Origin: Paulinella micropora
Lineage: Eukaryota > Cercozoa > Imbricatea > Euglyphida
Assembly (NCBI GenBank): GCA_009731375.1
Contig: BJOX01000084.1
Coordinates: 98,891-162,890, forward strand
Direction: 5' to 3'
Length of the DNA stretch: 64,000 nucleotides
Part shown: piece by piece, positions 1-19,955 of the stretch
How positions within the stretch are numbered: the first letter of the stretch is position 1
Layout: each line of letters opens with the position of its first letter
Translations under genes and position numbers: made by a program
The notes under the pieces: model-generated
What the model saw: the letters and a program-made list of their open reading frames with translations, nothing else
Database searches by the model: none
What the model was told of the DNA's origin: nothing

Positions 1-7967
<7,967 letters not shown>

Positions 7968-8880
7968 CCCTGCAAAACGAATTGATGTATTGTTTCATTT
8001 TATTTTAGGCATGAATGACAGGACTTGGGGAGACCTGAGGTGTGGGGCGTGCAGCCCGATATCACCTACTTAGCGAGTGGAGTTACCAGGCGATACACTG
8101 CAGACATAAGCTGTGTGTCGGCGCAGTGTTACATCAATAAATAGCACAAGGAATGGCACACACAGAACAATATACATAGCAAAAGCAGAGTGTGAGAGGT
8201 AAACTGAAGAGGTCACTGAGGAGAGCGACACTTGTCTAACGGAGAGATACTGAAATGGGTTTGGAACTTTGGTTCCTCAAGCTTCAGTTTTCGAAGAGAC
8301 ATGAAATCTGTTGATACTCTAACTCTAAAGTCAGACACAGGTAGATGGTTGTCAAGTCAAATGGAACTTGTGCAGGGATATTTTGTGCCCAAACCCACAC
8401 AAACAACGGCTTACACAAAATGACAAAAAGCTGTATCGTAAAATATCATCTCTTCTCATACGCACTACAAACTCGAACAAGGGAAGGACTAAGGGACTTA
8501 AGGGAACAGTCACAAGAGAGGCAGGGAGAGACTAGAAAAGATATGACCCCAAGAAATAAAATAGCGGTTGGGAGATTAAATTTTAGGGTGGAACCATCAA
8601 ACTTGGCACTGAATTTCTGTTGGGCTCGGCCTTATCTTACAACCCAAAAAGTGAAAATGTAAAAGCTTTGTATTTTTGTCTTTCTTGCTCACCCTGTTGT
8701 GTCTTGTTTTAGTATGTACCTTCTTATTTCTATTACTCTATTAACATACTTCCCCCCCCCCCCCCCTCNNNNNNNNNNTGGTTTCTTAACACATCTGTTA
8801 GGGTATGGCACCTTAAGCTATTCCCTTCAGATGATATTCCTCAACCCTAAGCAGAGACCAGACGTCAGATGGAGGAGGGG
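7968..8880. other. Unassigned intergenic stretch
   Basis: Upstream of the RhoGAP start codon. I see no convincing exon, only short chance frames, a poly-C run and a 10-N gap at 8769-8778. The promoter of the RhoGAP gene should lie here, but I cannot point to an element. Confidence 0.5.
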
Positions 8881-8883
8881 GGT

Positions 8884-9183
8884 GGGGGTCGTTGATCCAG
8901 TGTAACTTGTAAAAAACAAAACGGTATTTGAAACACAAGTGATAATTGTGGGGGGCGGGGGGGGGTCGTTGGTCCAGTGTAACTTGTTGGTATTTGAAAC
9001 ACAAGTGATAATTGAAGAGAGGTCTTGACATACAGAAGAGCAAAGGCAGGTACTATATATATAAATGAAAAGCGAGTTTCCAATATTACGCTAATTTCAG
9101 ACAGGTCTTGACATGCAGAAGAGCAAAGGCAAGTACTATATAAATGAAAAGTGAGTTTCCAATATTACGGTAATTTCAGACAG
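8884..9183. repeat. Two tandem duplications
   Basis: A unit containing TCCAGTGTAACTTGT and GGTATTTGAAACACAAGTG occurs twice (about 8884-8952 and 8967-9015). A second unit of about 83 bp, beginning AGGTCTTGACAT, occurs back to back at 9020-9102 and 9103-9183 with few differences. Confidence 0.85.
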
Positions 9184-9263
9184 ACAGAGCTACTGAAGAG
9201 AGAGAGAGAGAGATCAAGAGAGAGCGAGTGAGTGAGTGAGTGAGAGATCGAGAGAAAGAGAAG

Positions 9264-9327
<64 letters not shown>

Positions 9328-9359
9328 CGAGTGTGTGTGAGAGAGAGAGACTCTTCTCC

Positions 9360-9776
9360 CCTTGTTAAAAAAAACGTAACGCCAGACTCTTCCCCCCTTG
9401 TTTGCTCCTTGGAAAAGACCACCCCGAATCTACCGACGTATATGGTCAACCATACACCAACTTCCCCACCCCTCTTTCCTTTATTCACTTTAATGAAAAA
9501 CAAAAAAGAAACAGGGGGGCCGCTATACATAAATGATCTCACTTAAAAATAACGTACACCCATATCATAACATAAGCTACATATCGCGCAACATATCTAA
9601 ACATAAACATTAATATTAATAACATTAATACCAAGCGACCTAATATTAATACTTTCAATTCCCTTCATACGCTCGATTTAATAACTAGGTTTCCACCCTA
9701 GATAAAGGTATGACTTAATAGCTATACTTTTCACGTGGGCGTTCCCTGAGTCCAATTGTAAAATTGTTCTCTCAAT
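9360..9776 (+). mobile_element. LINE 3' end (5'-truncated copy)
   Basis: Shares a long stretch with the 3' region of the LINE at 35400-36812: ACGTATATGGTCAACCA, a GGGGGGCCGC block, attaatattaat motifs, TTTCCACC-TAGATAAAGG, and the terminal ATTGTTCTCTCAATAAAA. It carries no reverse transcriptase. It ends exactly where a long GAA microsatellite begins, as the other copy does, so GAA repeats are probably the element's 3' tail. Confidence 0.7.
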
Positions 9777-9784
9777 AAAAACGA

Positions 9785-9905
9785 AGAAGGAGAAGAAGAA
9801 GAAGAAGAAGAAGAAGAAGAAGAAGAAGAAGAAGAAGAAGAAGAAGAAGAAGAAGAAGAAGAAGAAGAAGAAGAAGAAGAAGAAGAAGAGGAGGAGGAGG
9901 AGGAG
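9785..9905. repeat. (GAA)n tract, probable LINE tail
   Basis: About 110 bp of GAA trinucleotides directly after the LINE 3' terminus, followed by GGA and GA repeats. Confidence 0.9.
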
Positions 9906-9963
9906 GAGAGAGCGAGAGAGAGAGAGAGAGAGGGAGGGAGGTAGAGAGAGAGAGGAAATAAGC

Positions 9964-10424
9964 GTCCCATACGCACCCCTTATACCTGGAATCGAGTCGA
10001 AGTACTCAGAGTATTCCGGTGTTACATATTCTTCCCTATATTCTTACTTTACTTCTGAATCATAACCATTCTTTTCTATCTATTTCTCCCTTTCTCTTTC
10101 TCTTCCCTATTCTATTCACTCTCTCTCTCTCTCTCACTCTTTCTTTCTTTCTCTTCATCTTTCTCTCGATCTCTCTCTCTCTCTCTCTCAGAAAGAGGAA
10201 GAGAAAGAAAGAGAGAGAGAGAGAGAGAGAAAGAGGAAGAGTGGAAAAGAGAGAGAGAGAGAGAGAGAGTGAATAGAATAGGGAAGAGAAAGAGAAAGGG
10301 AGAAATAGATAGAAAAGAATGGTTATGATTCAGAAGTAAAGTAAGAATATAGGGAAGAATATGTAACACCGGAATACTCTGAGTACTTCGACTCGATTCC
10401 AGGTATTAGGGGTGCGTATGGGAC
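9964..10424. repeat. Large inverted repeat (foldback element)
   Basis: Arms at about 9964-10135 and 10253-10424 are near-perfect reverse complements. They include GTCCCATACGCACCCC at the outer ends and a CT/GA-rich loop. A third copy in the orientation of the right arm lies at about 11294-11444 and extends through GATACGATTCGAAACAAGG, which is also seen after the right arm. Confidence 0.88.
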
Positions 10425-10479
10425 ATTATTTCAAATGGTATACGATCCGAAGCAAGGTTGTCAGGGGTGTGTGTGTGTG

Positions 10480-10817
10480 AGAGAGAGAGAGACATGAGAA
10501 AGAGAAAGAGAGAGAGAGAGAGAGGAAGAGAAAGAGGAAGAGAGAGCGAGTGAGAGAGAGAGAGAGAGCGAGAGAGAGAGAGAGAGAGAGATGAGACACA
10601 GAGAGAGAGAGAGAGAAAGCAACAACAACAATAGCAGCAGCAACAACAAAAACAAAACAGAAAGAAAAAGAAGAAGAAGAAGAAGAAGAAGAAGAAGAAG
10701 AAGAAGAAGAAGAAGAAAAAGAAAAAGAAGAAGCAGCAGGAGGAGGACGAGGCGAGAGAGAGAAAGATGAAGAGAAAGAAAGAAGGAAAGAAAGAGAGAG
10801 AGAGAAAGAGGAAAGAA

Positions 10818-10848
<31 letters not shown>

Positions 10849-11250
10849 GAGAGAGAGAGAGATCGAGATCGAGACAAAGAGGAGGAAGAGAAAGAGAGAG
10901 AGAAGAGAGAGGGAGAAGAGAGAGAGAGAGAGTATATATGTTTTTAATAATATAATAGAGTATATGTTTTTTATAATATATATAGATAGAGAAAGAGGAG
11001 ATAGAGAGAAGAAAGATCGGGAGAGATCGAGAGAGAGAGGTCGAGAGAGAGAGAGAGAGAGAGAGAGTAGATGTTTTTATAATATATAGAAAGAGAAAGA
11101 GTAGGGAGAAAAAGAAAAAAAAAAAAAAAAGAGAGAGAGAGAGAGAGAGAAGAAGAAGAAGAAGAAGAAGAAGAAGAAGAAGAAGAAGAAGAAGAAGGAA
11201 AGATAGAGAGACAGAAAGAGAGAGAGAGAATATGTTTTTATAATATCTAT
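10480..11250. repeat. GA/GAA/CAA purine-rich satellite block
   Basis: Mixed GA, GAA, CAACAA and AAAAAG tracts between the foldback element and its third copy. Long open frames on either strand are low-complexity artefacts. Confidence 0.95.
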
Positions 11251-11293
11251 ATAGAGAAAGAGAAGATAAAAAATAAAAAATAAAAAAAGAAAA

Positions 11294-11500
11294 AGAATAG
11301 AATAGGGAAGAGAAAGAGAAGAGAGGAATAGATAGAAAAGAATGATTATGATTTATAAGTATAAGAATATAGGGTAGAATGTGTAACACCGGAACACTCT
11401 GAGTATTTTGACTCGATTCACGGTGTAAGGGGTGCGTATGGGACGCTCATTTCAAATGGTATGTGTGAGATACGATTCGAAACAAGGTTGTCAGGGATAT
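11294..11500 (+). repeat. Third copy of the foldback arm
   Basis: Direct copy of the right arm of the inverted repeat at 9964-10424, about 150 bp with scattered substitutions, plus a shared downstream flank. Confidence 0.85.
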
Positions 11501-11928
11501 CTTTTTTTAGCACAATTTGCTGATGGCATGCGCTCCCCTCCGCCCATAACCCTTATGTGTGGTGAAAGAGAGAGAGAGAAAGAGAGAGAGAATGATTTTG
11601 TTTCGAATAGAGCAGGCCCTTTTTTCAAGCTGGCTTTGTTGTGCAAAGGGATGCAAGCATGGCTCTCGTCTGCAGCCCTCCATCCGATGCTTCTCAACAA
11701 GGTTGTGGCAGGCACAACAGTAACACCAACAACAGCAGCAGCCTGTGCAGGGTAGACCGGACTCCAGGAGACGAGGTAGAGCGCAGCTTGTTCTTGAACA
11801 TACATTTGAGAGGATATGGACTTGATGAATGATTGGGCAGCAAATGCAGCGCCTTCGCATCTTTTGCTTTTGTGTTCCAAAAGTCTTCTATGTAGAAAGA
11901 ACAAAAACCTTGACAAGTCAGATGTTGT

Positions 11929-13139
11929 ATGTCTACAAGCCAGTACTCATGCCTGTTACGGGTTTTTTGTTGTCAGCTCTCACTTACTCCCCAAGCTGTG
12001 AAAGCGTCGTCTTCAACATTAGTAACAGCCCCGGCCGCTTCGTCTTTCCAATCCCCCGCTCCTGGTGCCTCCTCGTCCACTGCTCTCTCCGTGTCACCAG
12101 GTGAGGAGGCCGACCTCGACGAGTTAAGCTACTTTGCCCTGGATCGCGCGCGTTCACCACCACTCTTCATAACTTCCTCCAAAACAGTCACCCACAAGAA
12201 CGACTCTACTCACAAATCGAAAAAGAAACAGAAGCCAGAAGGCAAGGCTGCAGCTCGTCCTCCTGCGAAGAAGAGGAAACGTCCGGAGCCCACTACTCCA
12301 CACTTGACAGCTACTCCCTGTTGCATCTGCATGCGAGCCCTCGCCTCGGTGGGGGCACACCGTACTTGCTGTCTGCAGTGTGGGCATTTGTTTGGCCGTT
12401 CCTGTGTGGAGAAGGCTCTGCGGGAGAAGAAGAAGTGCCCTCAGTGTAACCAGCCGGCCAACCCGAAACATCTCCGCAACATCTATGCAGCAAACGTAGT
12501 GGCGGTGGACGGCACAGAAATTGCAACGATCGAGGCGAAGTATGAAAGTAAGTTCAAGCAACTGCATCAGCTGCTGGCGGCCCAGGTCTGTCGTATCTCA
12601 TCCGAACAGCGCGCCCGTGAAGCAGCAGAATCACAACTCAGACTGCTGCGGGAACGTGTTGGTCTTGGCGTGGAGACAGCTAGCCGCCATCGCCCAGCCT
12701 TCCCAACAGCAGCAGCAACAGGTGAGAACTTGACAAGTAAGACAGGAAGCGAGGCAGCCTTACTTTCGCGGATTTCTGGCGATTTTCCGGGAAGACCCAT
12801 TTTGCTTCGTCTCATATTTAGGCTTTTTCTGTAATTTTGTGGCAGGCGGTGGTGGTGTTAATGTTGGTGGCGGTAGTGGAGGAGCATCAAGAGGACAAGG
12901 AGACAAGGATCAGGCGCTGGAGGTAGACGGGGAGGAAGCTATCTTGCTCCAACAGGCCCACATGGCACAACTGGAGGCGTTTCGTTTCAGGCGGCCGGGG
13001 CCACCAGTCGAACCTGTAGCGGGGGATGAAGCTGAAAGGACAGACCAGAGCAAGCACGAGCTGCTTCTCGCACCGCTGGCTGCTTCTTCTTCTTCTTCTT
13101 CTTCTTCTTCTTCTTCTTCTTCTTCTTCTTCTTCCTCTT

Positions 13140-13186
<47 letters not shown>

Positions 13187-13440
13187 GCTACTGCTACTAC
13201 TGCTGCTGTTGTTGCTGCAGCTGCTGCTGCTGCTTCCTCTTCTTCTTCTTCTTCTTCTTCTTCTTCTCCTCCTCCTCCTCCTCCTTCTCCTCCTACTCCT
13301 GCTTATTCTTCTTCTTCCTACACCTCCTCTGCAACTTCCTCCTCCTTCCTGCTCGCCTGTCTCAACACTGACACTGATTGTCCCCTGCGGTCCCTCGCCT
13401 CCTTTGCTCCCACTACTGCTACTGCTACTTCTAGTACTAT

Positions 13441-13510
<70 letters not shown>

Positions 13511-13594
13511 TCTTCTTCTTCTTCTCCTTCTCCTTCTCCTTCTTCTTCTCCTTCTCCTTCTTCTTCTTCTCCTTCTCCTTCTTCTTCTTCTTCC

Positions 13595-13653
<59 letters not shown>

Positions 13654-13771
13654 TTCTTCTTCTTCTTTTTCTTTTTCTTCTTCTTCTTCTTCTTCTTCTT
13701 CTTCTTCTTCTTCTTCTTCTTCTTCTTCTCTTCCTCCTACTCCTCCTCCCCCTCCCCCTTCTTCTTCTTCT

Positions 13772-13806
<35 letters not shown>

Positions 13807-14050
13807 TTCTCCTCCTCCTCGTCCTCCTTCTCCTCCTCCTTCTCCTCCCTCTTCCTCTTCGGCCTATCCTGAACATTTTACATCTGATCTCACCAGCCTC
13901 CACATGGACAACAGCGAGTCCGACGCTGGCGGTGGAGGTGGGAGGGCGGAGCACAAGTCTAGACATAAGCGGAGACTGACTGGTGAGGAGGAGTTGCTGG
14001 CGGCAGTCGCCCAAGCAGAAGCAGCGGCTGCTCGTAACAGAAGAACATAG
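11929..14050 (+). CDS. RING finger protein resembling the N-terminal half of RFWD3
   Basis: Probable E3 ubiquitin ligase. Exon A (start uncertain, open from 11929) runs to a donor at 12719. The intron ends at 12841, and exon B keeps the frame to the stop at 14050. Exon A has a basic, nuclear-localisation-like stretch (KSKKKQ, KKRKR), then a RING: CCICM, H-x5-C, CGHLFG, C-x10-CPQC. The spacing and the HLFG plus CPQC wording match RFWD3-type RINGs, and a coiled coil follows (EQRAREAAESQLRLLRER). Exon B is Gly-rich, then over 250 residues of Ser, Thr, Pro and Ala homopolymers, ending in an acidic/basic tail. The WD40 repeats of RFWD3 are absent before the stop. Earlier exons may exist. Confidence 0.75.
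13080..13860 (+). repeat. In-frame (TCT)n, (ACT)n, (CCT)n trinucleotide block
   Basis: Trinucleotide tracts coding poly-Ser, poly-Thr and Pro within the RING protein. The frame stays open across about 780 bp and unique codons resume after it. Confidence 0.9.
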
Positions 14051-15960
14051 AAAATACTCATATTCACTAAATAAACGTGATGAGGATTACATTCAAGCTG
14101 CAAATTTTGAATGTCATCCAGTTGTCACAGTGCCTGGAGTCCGAGCCTCCGTCGGGCGGAGTCCGGCGGAGTCCGACGCAATCGCCGCGGTATTAAGTTT
14201 GTCAGTATTAGTCTAATCAATGTTATATTACTACCGTGACGGTCTGGGGTCTGACTGTCACATGGGCCAGGCCGGGCCGCTGCTATACCTGGCCGCCTCG
14301 CCCCGCCCCGGTAGCCCGGCCTATTGCGGCCAGGCTGCCCTTCCCAGTTCTGACTTTTCTCTTTTTGTTCCCGCGGCCCGGCCGCCGCGCCGGCCTGTTT
14401 ATATGCTTCCTTTTCAGCCGCTCCACGAAAAAGCAATTTTTTTTACAGGAATAATTTTCGGCCCGCAGTGTATATACTTCCCGAGCTAACTTTTTTTTTT
14501 TTTTTTTTTTTTGCGTTTTTTTCCGCGTACACAGTTGAGTTTTTTTTTTTCTGGTGTTCGTTCGTTCGTTAGTTCGTTACTTAGTTCGTAATCGCTTTTT
14601 TGACGCTACGTCCAAACTTCCTTTTTGCTCAGTCATCCAATTGTGCAGATACTGAGCAGCCGGACATTCAAGAATTATTCAGAAATTGAGCAGCCGGATA
14701 TTACCAACGGACAATTTATTAATATAGTACTTAGTCATATCGGCCTCTACATGTTTTTACATAGTTATTAATATTTCTGGTACTGGTGGCAGTCAGTTCC
14801 TTTATACAACTGATCATTGCTTTACCTATAGTCATTTGTATAATATTTCCTTTATTCAAGTTTAGGCGGGTAGATAGTTCAATTTGATTGAGCCCGTGTT
14901 GGGTTCAGTTTCCTTCTGTCTCAATAAAGACCAAGTGGCGTCTACTGTAACAGAATGGGAACCCCTCCCCCGGGCCCGGCAATCTCGTAACGTTATAATG
15001 ATTACTGCATTGTGAATAGCAAGGGCAAAAAGATTGCCGGCTTTTTCTTTAACTTTTTTTTTTTGAATTAAGTTTGAAAAAAGCGGGTGATGGCGAGAGT
15101 GTGAGGCGAGCAAACACTGTGAAGTAGAAACATTCATATTTTGAGCAGCTTGCCTGATTGCTAGAAATCGGACAAGAGAGTATGTCAGTGCGGGATGAGA
15201 ATTTTTATAACAGAGTCTTTCCCTTGACTACCGCTTGCATCATTTGCAGAGCGGTCTCACTGACCGTAGGCTTGTCTTTTCCGACTTACACATGCAGTGT
15301 ACTTCGACATGTAGTTTAAAGAGTCTAGGAAATCGAATTTCAAGCAAGCTAAAGTTTTTCATGTTTCTGCCCGGCCCGTTTGTACTATAGCTAAGTTGCT
15401 GTCGATCAAAGTACATACATCGGAACAAGACTTGTCACAGTAAACCGGGTGACGTTGCCACCGGATGGTCAAACTTCAAGTTGTTATTAAATCTGAATTA
15501 TGACTCCTCAAATTTCTGTGAATGGCAATAAGTTTTATTACGTCACAATAGGAGCCTAGTAACTGTTACTAAATAGTTCATAGTCAATTGTGCCCGTTAC
15601 ACTAAGTTCATCGGTTGAAGTTGTGTACTGGACCATAACATTGAGTAGCAGCATCTTACAGTTACTCGAGCACTTAGTTTAGTTTGCTGTCTGGTAGTTC
15701 AGTTCTGAGTTGATGCCTTCTGATTAAAATATCTGTGTGCAACCTGACTTCTTACGGAGTCTTCTGGCGAACCGCAGTGAAAGGTAGGGTAAGGTCCGTG
15801 AGTGACAGGTTTATATTAAATACCAATCAACGGTCATGAGCCGCCGAAAATTGTTCATCACAGCAATACGCAAACTGGAAACAGCTTTTATCTCACGCAC
15901 CTGTCTATGACGGCATTACCGAACACCTGCAAGTATTTTACTATCAGCTAGAAGAATACG
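14051..15960. other. Unassigned non-coding stretch
   Basis: GC-rich patches (14100-14400), T-runs and AT-rich unique sequence. No supported gene. It may include the upstream part or LTR of the decayed gag at 15980, but I found no paired LTR. Confidence 0.4.
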
Positions 15961-15979
15961 CTTAATAATATGGCATTAG

Positions 15980-16548
15980 TACAATTCTCGGGGATATGGT
16001 AAAAGATGGATTTCTCGATGAGGCTGCGGCAAAGAGAAAATACGGATGGGACTTAGACCGTATGAGAGCAGCAGAGGTCCAGGAGGCAGAAGAACCGAGA
16101 GAACCGATAGAAGAAGATTCACCAGATGTGAGTGAAGACAGCGAGGAAGAAAAAGAAACCAGCACCACAACAACAACTCCATGAACAACATCAGCACGCA
16201 CAAAACGAACAGAAGGAAAGAAGCTTGAGAAAGTGGAATGCGGAGCAGAAGATAGCTTGGGAGGAAAAAGCAAAGAGAAGAGCGACACGATCACAGACAA
16301 GAGCAGCGAAAAGCTTACACAGTGTGACAAAGAGAACGTATAAAAGGGTCCCACCGGAACAGAAGTATTTACAGCGATGTAAACCATTTCAGTTACTAAT
16401 AACCACCGCATTCTCAAACTACAAACTTTTAAGTCGTCGCATATCTGCGAAGCCGTAACGCCAAAGATCCGTTCGAGAAAGTAGGCATCGTCAAAAGAAA
16501 ATACAGACAAATTTCCGGAGCAGCGAGGTATCTGGAAGAAAAGAAATT

Positions 16549-16603
<55 letters not shown>

Positions 16604-16790
16604 CCTAGGAAGAACGAAGACGTAGATGCCTGGCTAACCAGGTACCTACTGAAGAAAGAGTGGTTAGAGAAGCTAAGAGGAGCGAAGTTTGAGGAGGACG
16701 AGCCAACAAATAGGTTGCTGGAAAAGCTAAGTACTCATCCTGCCTATGGTACCCAGAAATCCTCCCCGAACACCAACCCCATCGCATGAT
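15980..16790 (+). pseudogene. Degenerate copia-type gag fragment
   Basis: Three blocks in shifted frames line up with the gag of the copia element at 60042-63032. An acidic block (about 15996-16184) matches its Asp/Glu-rich N-terminal region. A basic block follows (16190-16450; KWNAEQKIAWEEKAKRR against MTAEQKREWKEKEARKK). The third block (16605-16745) has DAWLTRYLLKKEWLEKLRGA against VDWLNEFLAKKIQLESLRGA. A GA microsatellite (16552-16601) has expanded inside it. It is dead: frames are broken and no pol follows. Confidence 0.7.
16552..16601. repeat. (GA)n microsatellite inside the gag relic
   Basis: Pure GA tract interrupting the degenerate gag between two homologous blocks. Confidence 0.95.
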
Positions 16791-16999
16791 TCTCATAGCT
16801 GACTCCTGAGGAAGGAAAGCCCACCACCCTCCCGACGACCCATGACATTGACGCGGCTTGGACCAGCCTAGGGGAACAAGGGGAAACATACAGAAACGAA
16901 CGGATCCACCCAGCCGCCGACCTCGCAAAAACCCTGCGGGAAGAAGAAGAGTCATGGAAACCAGACATCATCCTCACACCATCAAGTTGAACATCCTCA

Positions 17000-17640
17000 C
17001 CACACATATGCTTTGTCGAAGCAACATCGAGATCCGACGAATGGCTTGTCAGATTGGATCAATCTATATATGCAACATCAACAGGCGACACAATAAGACT
17101 GATATGGGACAAGGACGGACTTCGGATCCAACCAGTGGCACCATACAACCCCCAAGATCTCTCCTCCCCCCGGGGGGATAACCCCCCTATCAGCTGGCCC
17201 CTGGAGCCTTGGCAATCCAGAACACTACATGGATATAACCCCAGGGCAATCTACCAGCACCTGACATTGTACAAAGAATACCAGGAAAAAATACACTAAC
17301 TAAGGCTCAGCTGGAGTCCGACGATGCACACCCCAACTCCTCATGATTGCAATGGGAACAAGAGGATACATCCCAACATCCGGATACAAAATCCTCCAAG
17401 AACTCTTCTCCAGCGCACAAGCAAAGGCAGTATATCAAGAACTCACCTATCTATGTCACGACCATATACTAGCAGTATGGAAAATTCTCCACGCATGCCC
17501 AACTTAAAAACCCCATTAGACCGCCCCAGCTCAACGGCCCCGAGAGCATCAAGAATTACATAAACAGATTGATCAAACAGGATCCCAACGAAAGAAGGAG
17601 GGGAAGAAAAGAAAAAGGGGAAAAGAAGGGCAATAGGAGG
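17000..17640 (+). pseudogene. Decayed coding relic, probably retroelement-derived
   Basis: Frames such as 17054-17299 have ordinary protein composition (EWLVRLDQSIYATSTGDTIR, PLEPWQSRTLHGYNPRAIYQ). A basic stretch near 17520-17655 follows. I cannot assign a family. Its position directly after the gag relic on the same strand suggests the same element. Confidence 0.3.
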
Positions 17641-17655
17641 AGGAAAAAGGAAGGA

Positions 17656-17730
<75 letters not shown>

Positions 17731-17760
17731 AGAAATAATAATAATAATATATAATAATGT
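17656..17760. repeat. (AAT)n microsatellite
   Basis: AAT trinucleotide tract ending the retroelement relic. Confidence 0.95.
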
Positions 17761-19195
17761 ATTAAAAATACATATATATTATATATATATATATACTATA
17801 TACGAACATCACACAGACATGCATACATATACATATACACACATCTGTACATATGTAAATATATAATATAATATTAACAAGAACGATAAATTTAAACACA
17901 GAAAACCCGGGAACACGCAAGGACATGACGGAGGAAAACACAGAAATCAACCAACTAGACCCCGAAGGAGTTCAAGAACTTATGATGAGATCAAACAGTA
18001 ACCAACTAGACACAGAAGGAGCTTAGGATGGAATTATTAATAATGACAAAAACCCAACTAGAGCCTGACTGAGCCAAAGACGGAATATTAATATTAATAA
18101 ACAACACTTAGACAGATTTCATTAATACTAAACCTCTGCAAAAGGCAACTTCCCCCCGACTGCCATGAAAAACTCATGCAGAAGGCAGTCTACAATGTGT
18201 GCCAGTCGTGCTCAGCCAAGCCAGTGTCATTCACTTGTGTGATGGGTCGGTCCTCGGATCAATTCCCTCTCGCCTTGGGGTATACGCATGTTTGGAGCCC
18301 ACACGCGTAGGCGTGTGAGTGCTATTAGTAATAACCCTTGACTACTATTCAACTAACCACTCGACCCCCCCCCCCTCCGATCGTAAATAGTAGAGCGGTC
18401 ACTTCGTTTATGTAAGTAGATTTCTATTTGTTGCAGATTTGGGTTGCAATATACGAACAGTCACGACTGAACGTAGATTGTGAGCTTGCTAAGTTGTATT
18501 AATACTTCGCAAAACTACTGCAAAGTACTTGAAGCGGGCTGACCGTAGGCTTCAAGTATTAATATAAGTTGTATTGCAGATGAGTTAGTAGGATTTTTGC
18601 TTTTGGAAAAAGTTTCCACAGTCATGAATTGTTGTGTTTTCCACATCTCACATCGCTGTCAACAAATTTATCGCTATGACCGGGCTGTCACTGTAAAAAG
18701 GACAAAAATGCAGTGATATGAAAAAAAGGCAATTCATAGCTGAACTCAGAGTCCAACCAAGTTCAAGTTGATCACAGTTTTGAACTTATTCCTGAACGAA
18801 ATAGAAAACTAGTTAGTGAAATCGGAGCGAAACGTAGTGCAGAGGAGAATCTAACCGGCCGATTAAAAAAAGTGAAAAGTCAACGGTAATGGTTTTTGCA
18901 GTTCGTTAAAGTGCTCAGTCTGATATATACTCAGACTGACTTGAAAATTTCTAAACTGCTACACAACACTCACCAACTCGAAATCTTCTCGTTAGTTCGC
19001 AGAATTTGCGTTGTTTCGCAAGGGACAAACAGTCTGTCATGAAAGTGTATTGAATAAACTGGAATTGACCGATCCAGAGTCTTTTGGTCACGTAAACTTC
19101 CCTGACCTAGGAAATATTTTTAGGTCAAGTGAGCAGTGTGTGTATTCAAGTGAATGCCGGTTGGTTATTTCCTCGCAGGGGGTTAGTCAAGACTT
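17761..19195. other. Unassigned AT-rich stretch
   Basis: No supported gene. Contains short AT tracts, a pair of GACCCCGAAGGAG / GACACAGAAGGAG phrases near 17960-18020, and a poly-C run at 18366. Confidence 0.4.

Positions 19196-19199
<4 letters not shown>

Positions 19200-19258
<59 letters not shown>
19200..19258. repeat. (AT)n microsatellite
   Basis: Pure AT tract, followed by a T-rich region (19310-19600) with a 10-N gap at 19545-19554. Confidence 0.95.
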
Positions 19259-19264
<6 letters not shown>

Positions 19265-19752
19265 GAGGCGACGCCTCATATATATATCATTCTCCATGTG
19301 ATTACGGTGATTTTTTGTTTCTTTTTTCTTTATTTTGTTTTCATTTGATTTTTGTTTTGTTTTTTGGTTTTTTTTTTTGTTTTTTTTCTTTCTTTGATTT
19401 TTTTTAATATTGTTTCTCTGTTCTGTTTCTTGGGTTTGCTTTTGTTTTTTTTTCTTTGTGTTTGTCGCTTTTGTTTTTTGTTGCTTTTTTTTGTTGTATT
19501 TTTGGTTTGTGTGTGTGTGTGTGTGTGTGTTTTTTTTTTTTTTTNNNNNNNNNNAATTTTTTTTTTTTTTTTTTTTTTATTACTTTTTTTTTTTTTTTTA
19601 ATAATATTAATACCTCAAGATTTAATACTGCTCAAACGGTCGGATGATGAGTCTATTCACCTAAATATAGCTGAAAAGTCAAGTGCGCTACTAGACTGGA
19701 AACCATTCAAACAAAGCGGCGTGGGAATTCTTGAACTGCATTTTGATCCCAT

Positions 19753-19885
19753 CTGCCTCACTACTGCCTTTTCGTTCCCGTCTACTGCCTCACTACTGCC
19801 TTTTCGCTCCCGTCTACTGCCTCACTACTGCCTTTTTGTTCCCATCTACTGCCTCACTACTGCCTGTTTGATCCCATCTACTGGA
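19753..19885. repeat. 32-bp tandem repeat, four copies
   Basis: Unit begins CTGCCTCACTACTGCC and ends TTCCCGTCTA; copies differ by one to three substitutions. Confidence 0.85.
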
Positions 19886-19955
19886 CTGTCAAATCTGAGC
19901 CGGGCAGTGCAAATACGTTCATAATGCTGCTGGCACAGGAACGTTAAGGTAACTT

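Noticed and set aside
10019-11389. Frames of Ser/Leu or Arg/Glu repeats
   Set aside because: Low-complexity readings of the foldback element and GA satellites.
13080-13860. Long Arg-rich and Leu-rich frames opposite or beside the Ser/Thr-rich exon
   Set aside because: They are other-frame readings of TCT/ACT trinucleotides; the Ser/Thr frame alone connects to unique sequence on both sides.
18190-18330. Possible second tRNA-derived SINE (GGATCAATTCC resembles box B)
   Set aside because: No matching box A at the right distance and no second copy.
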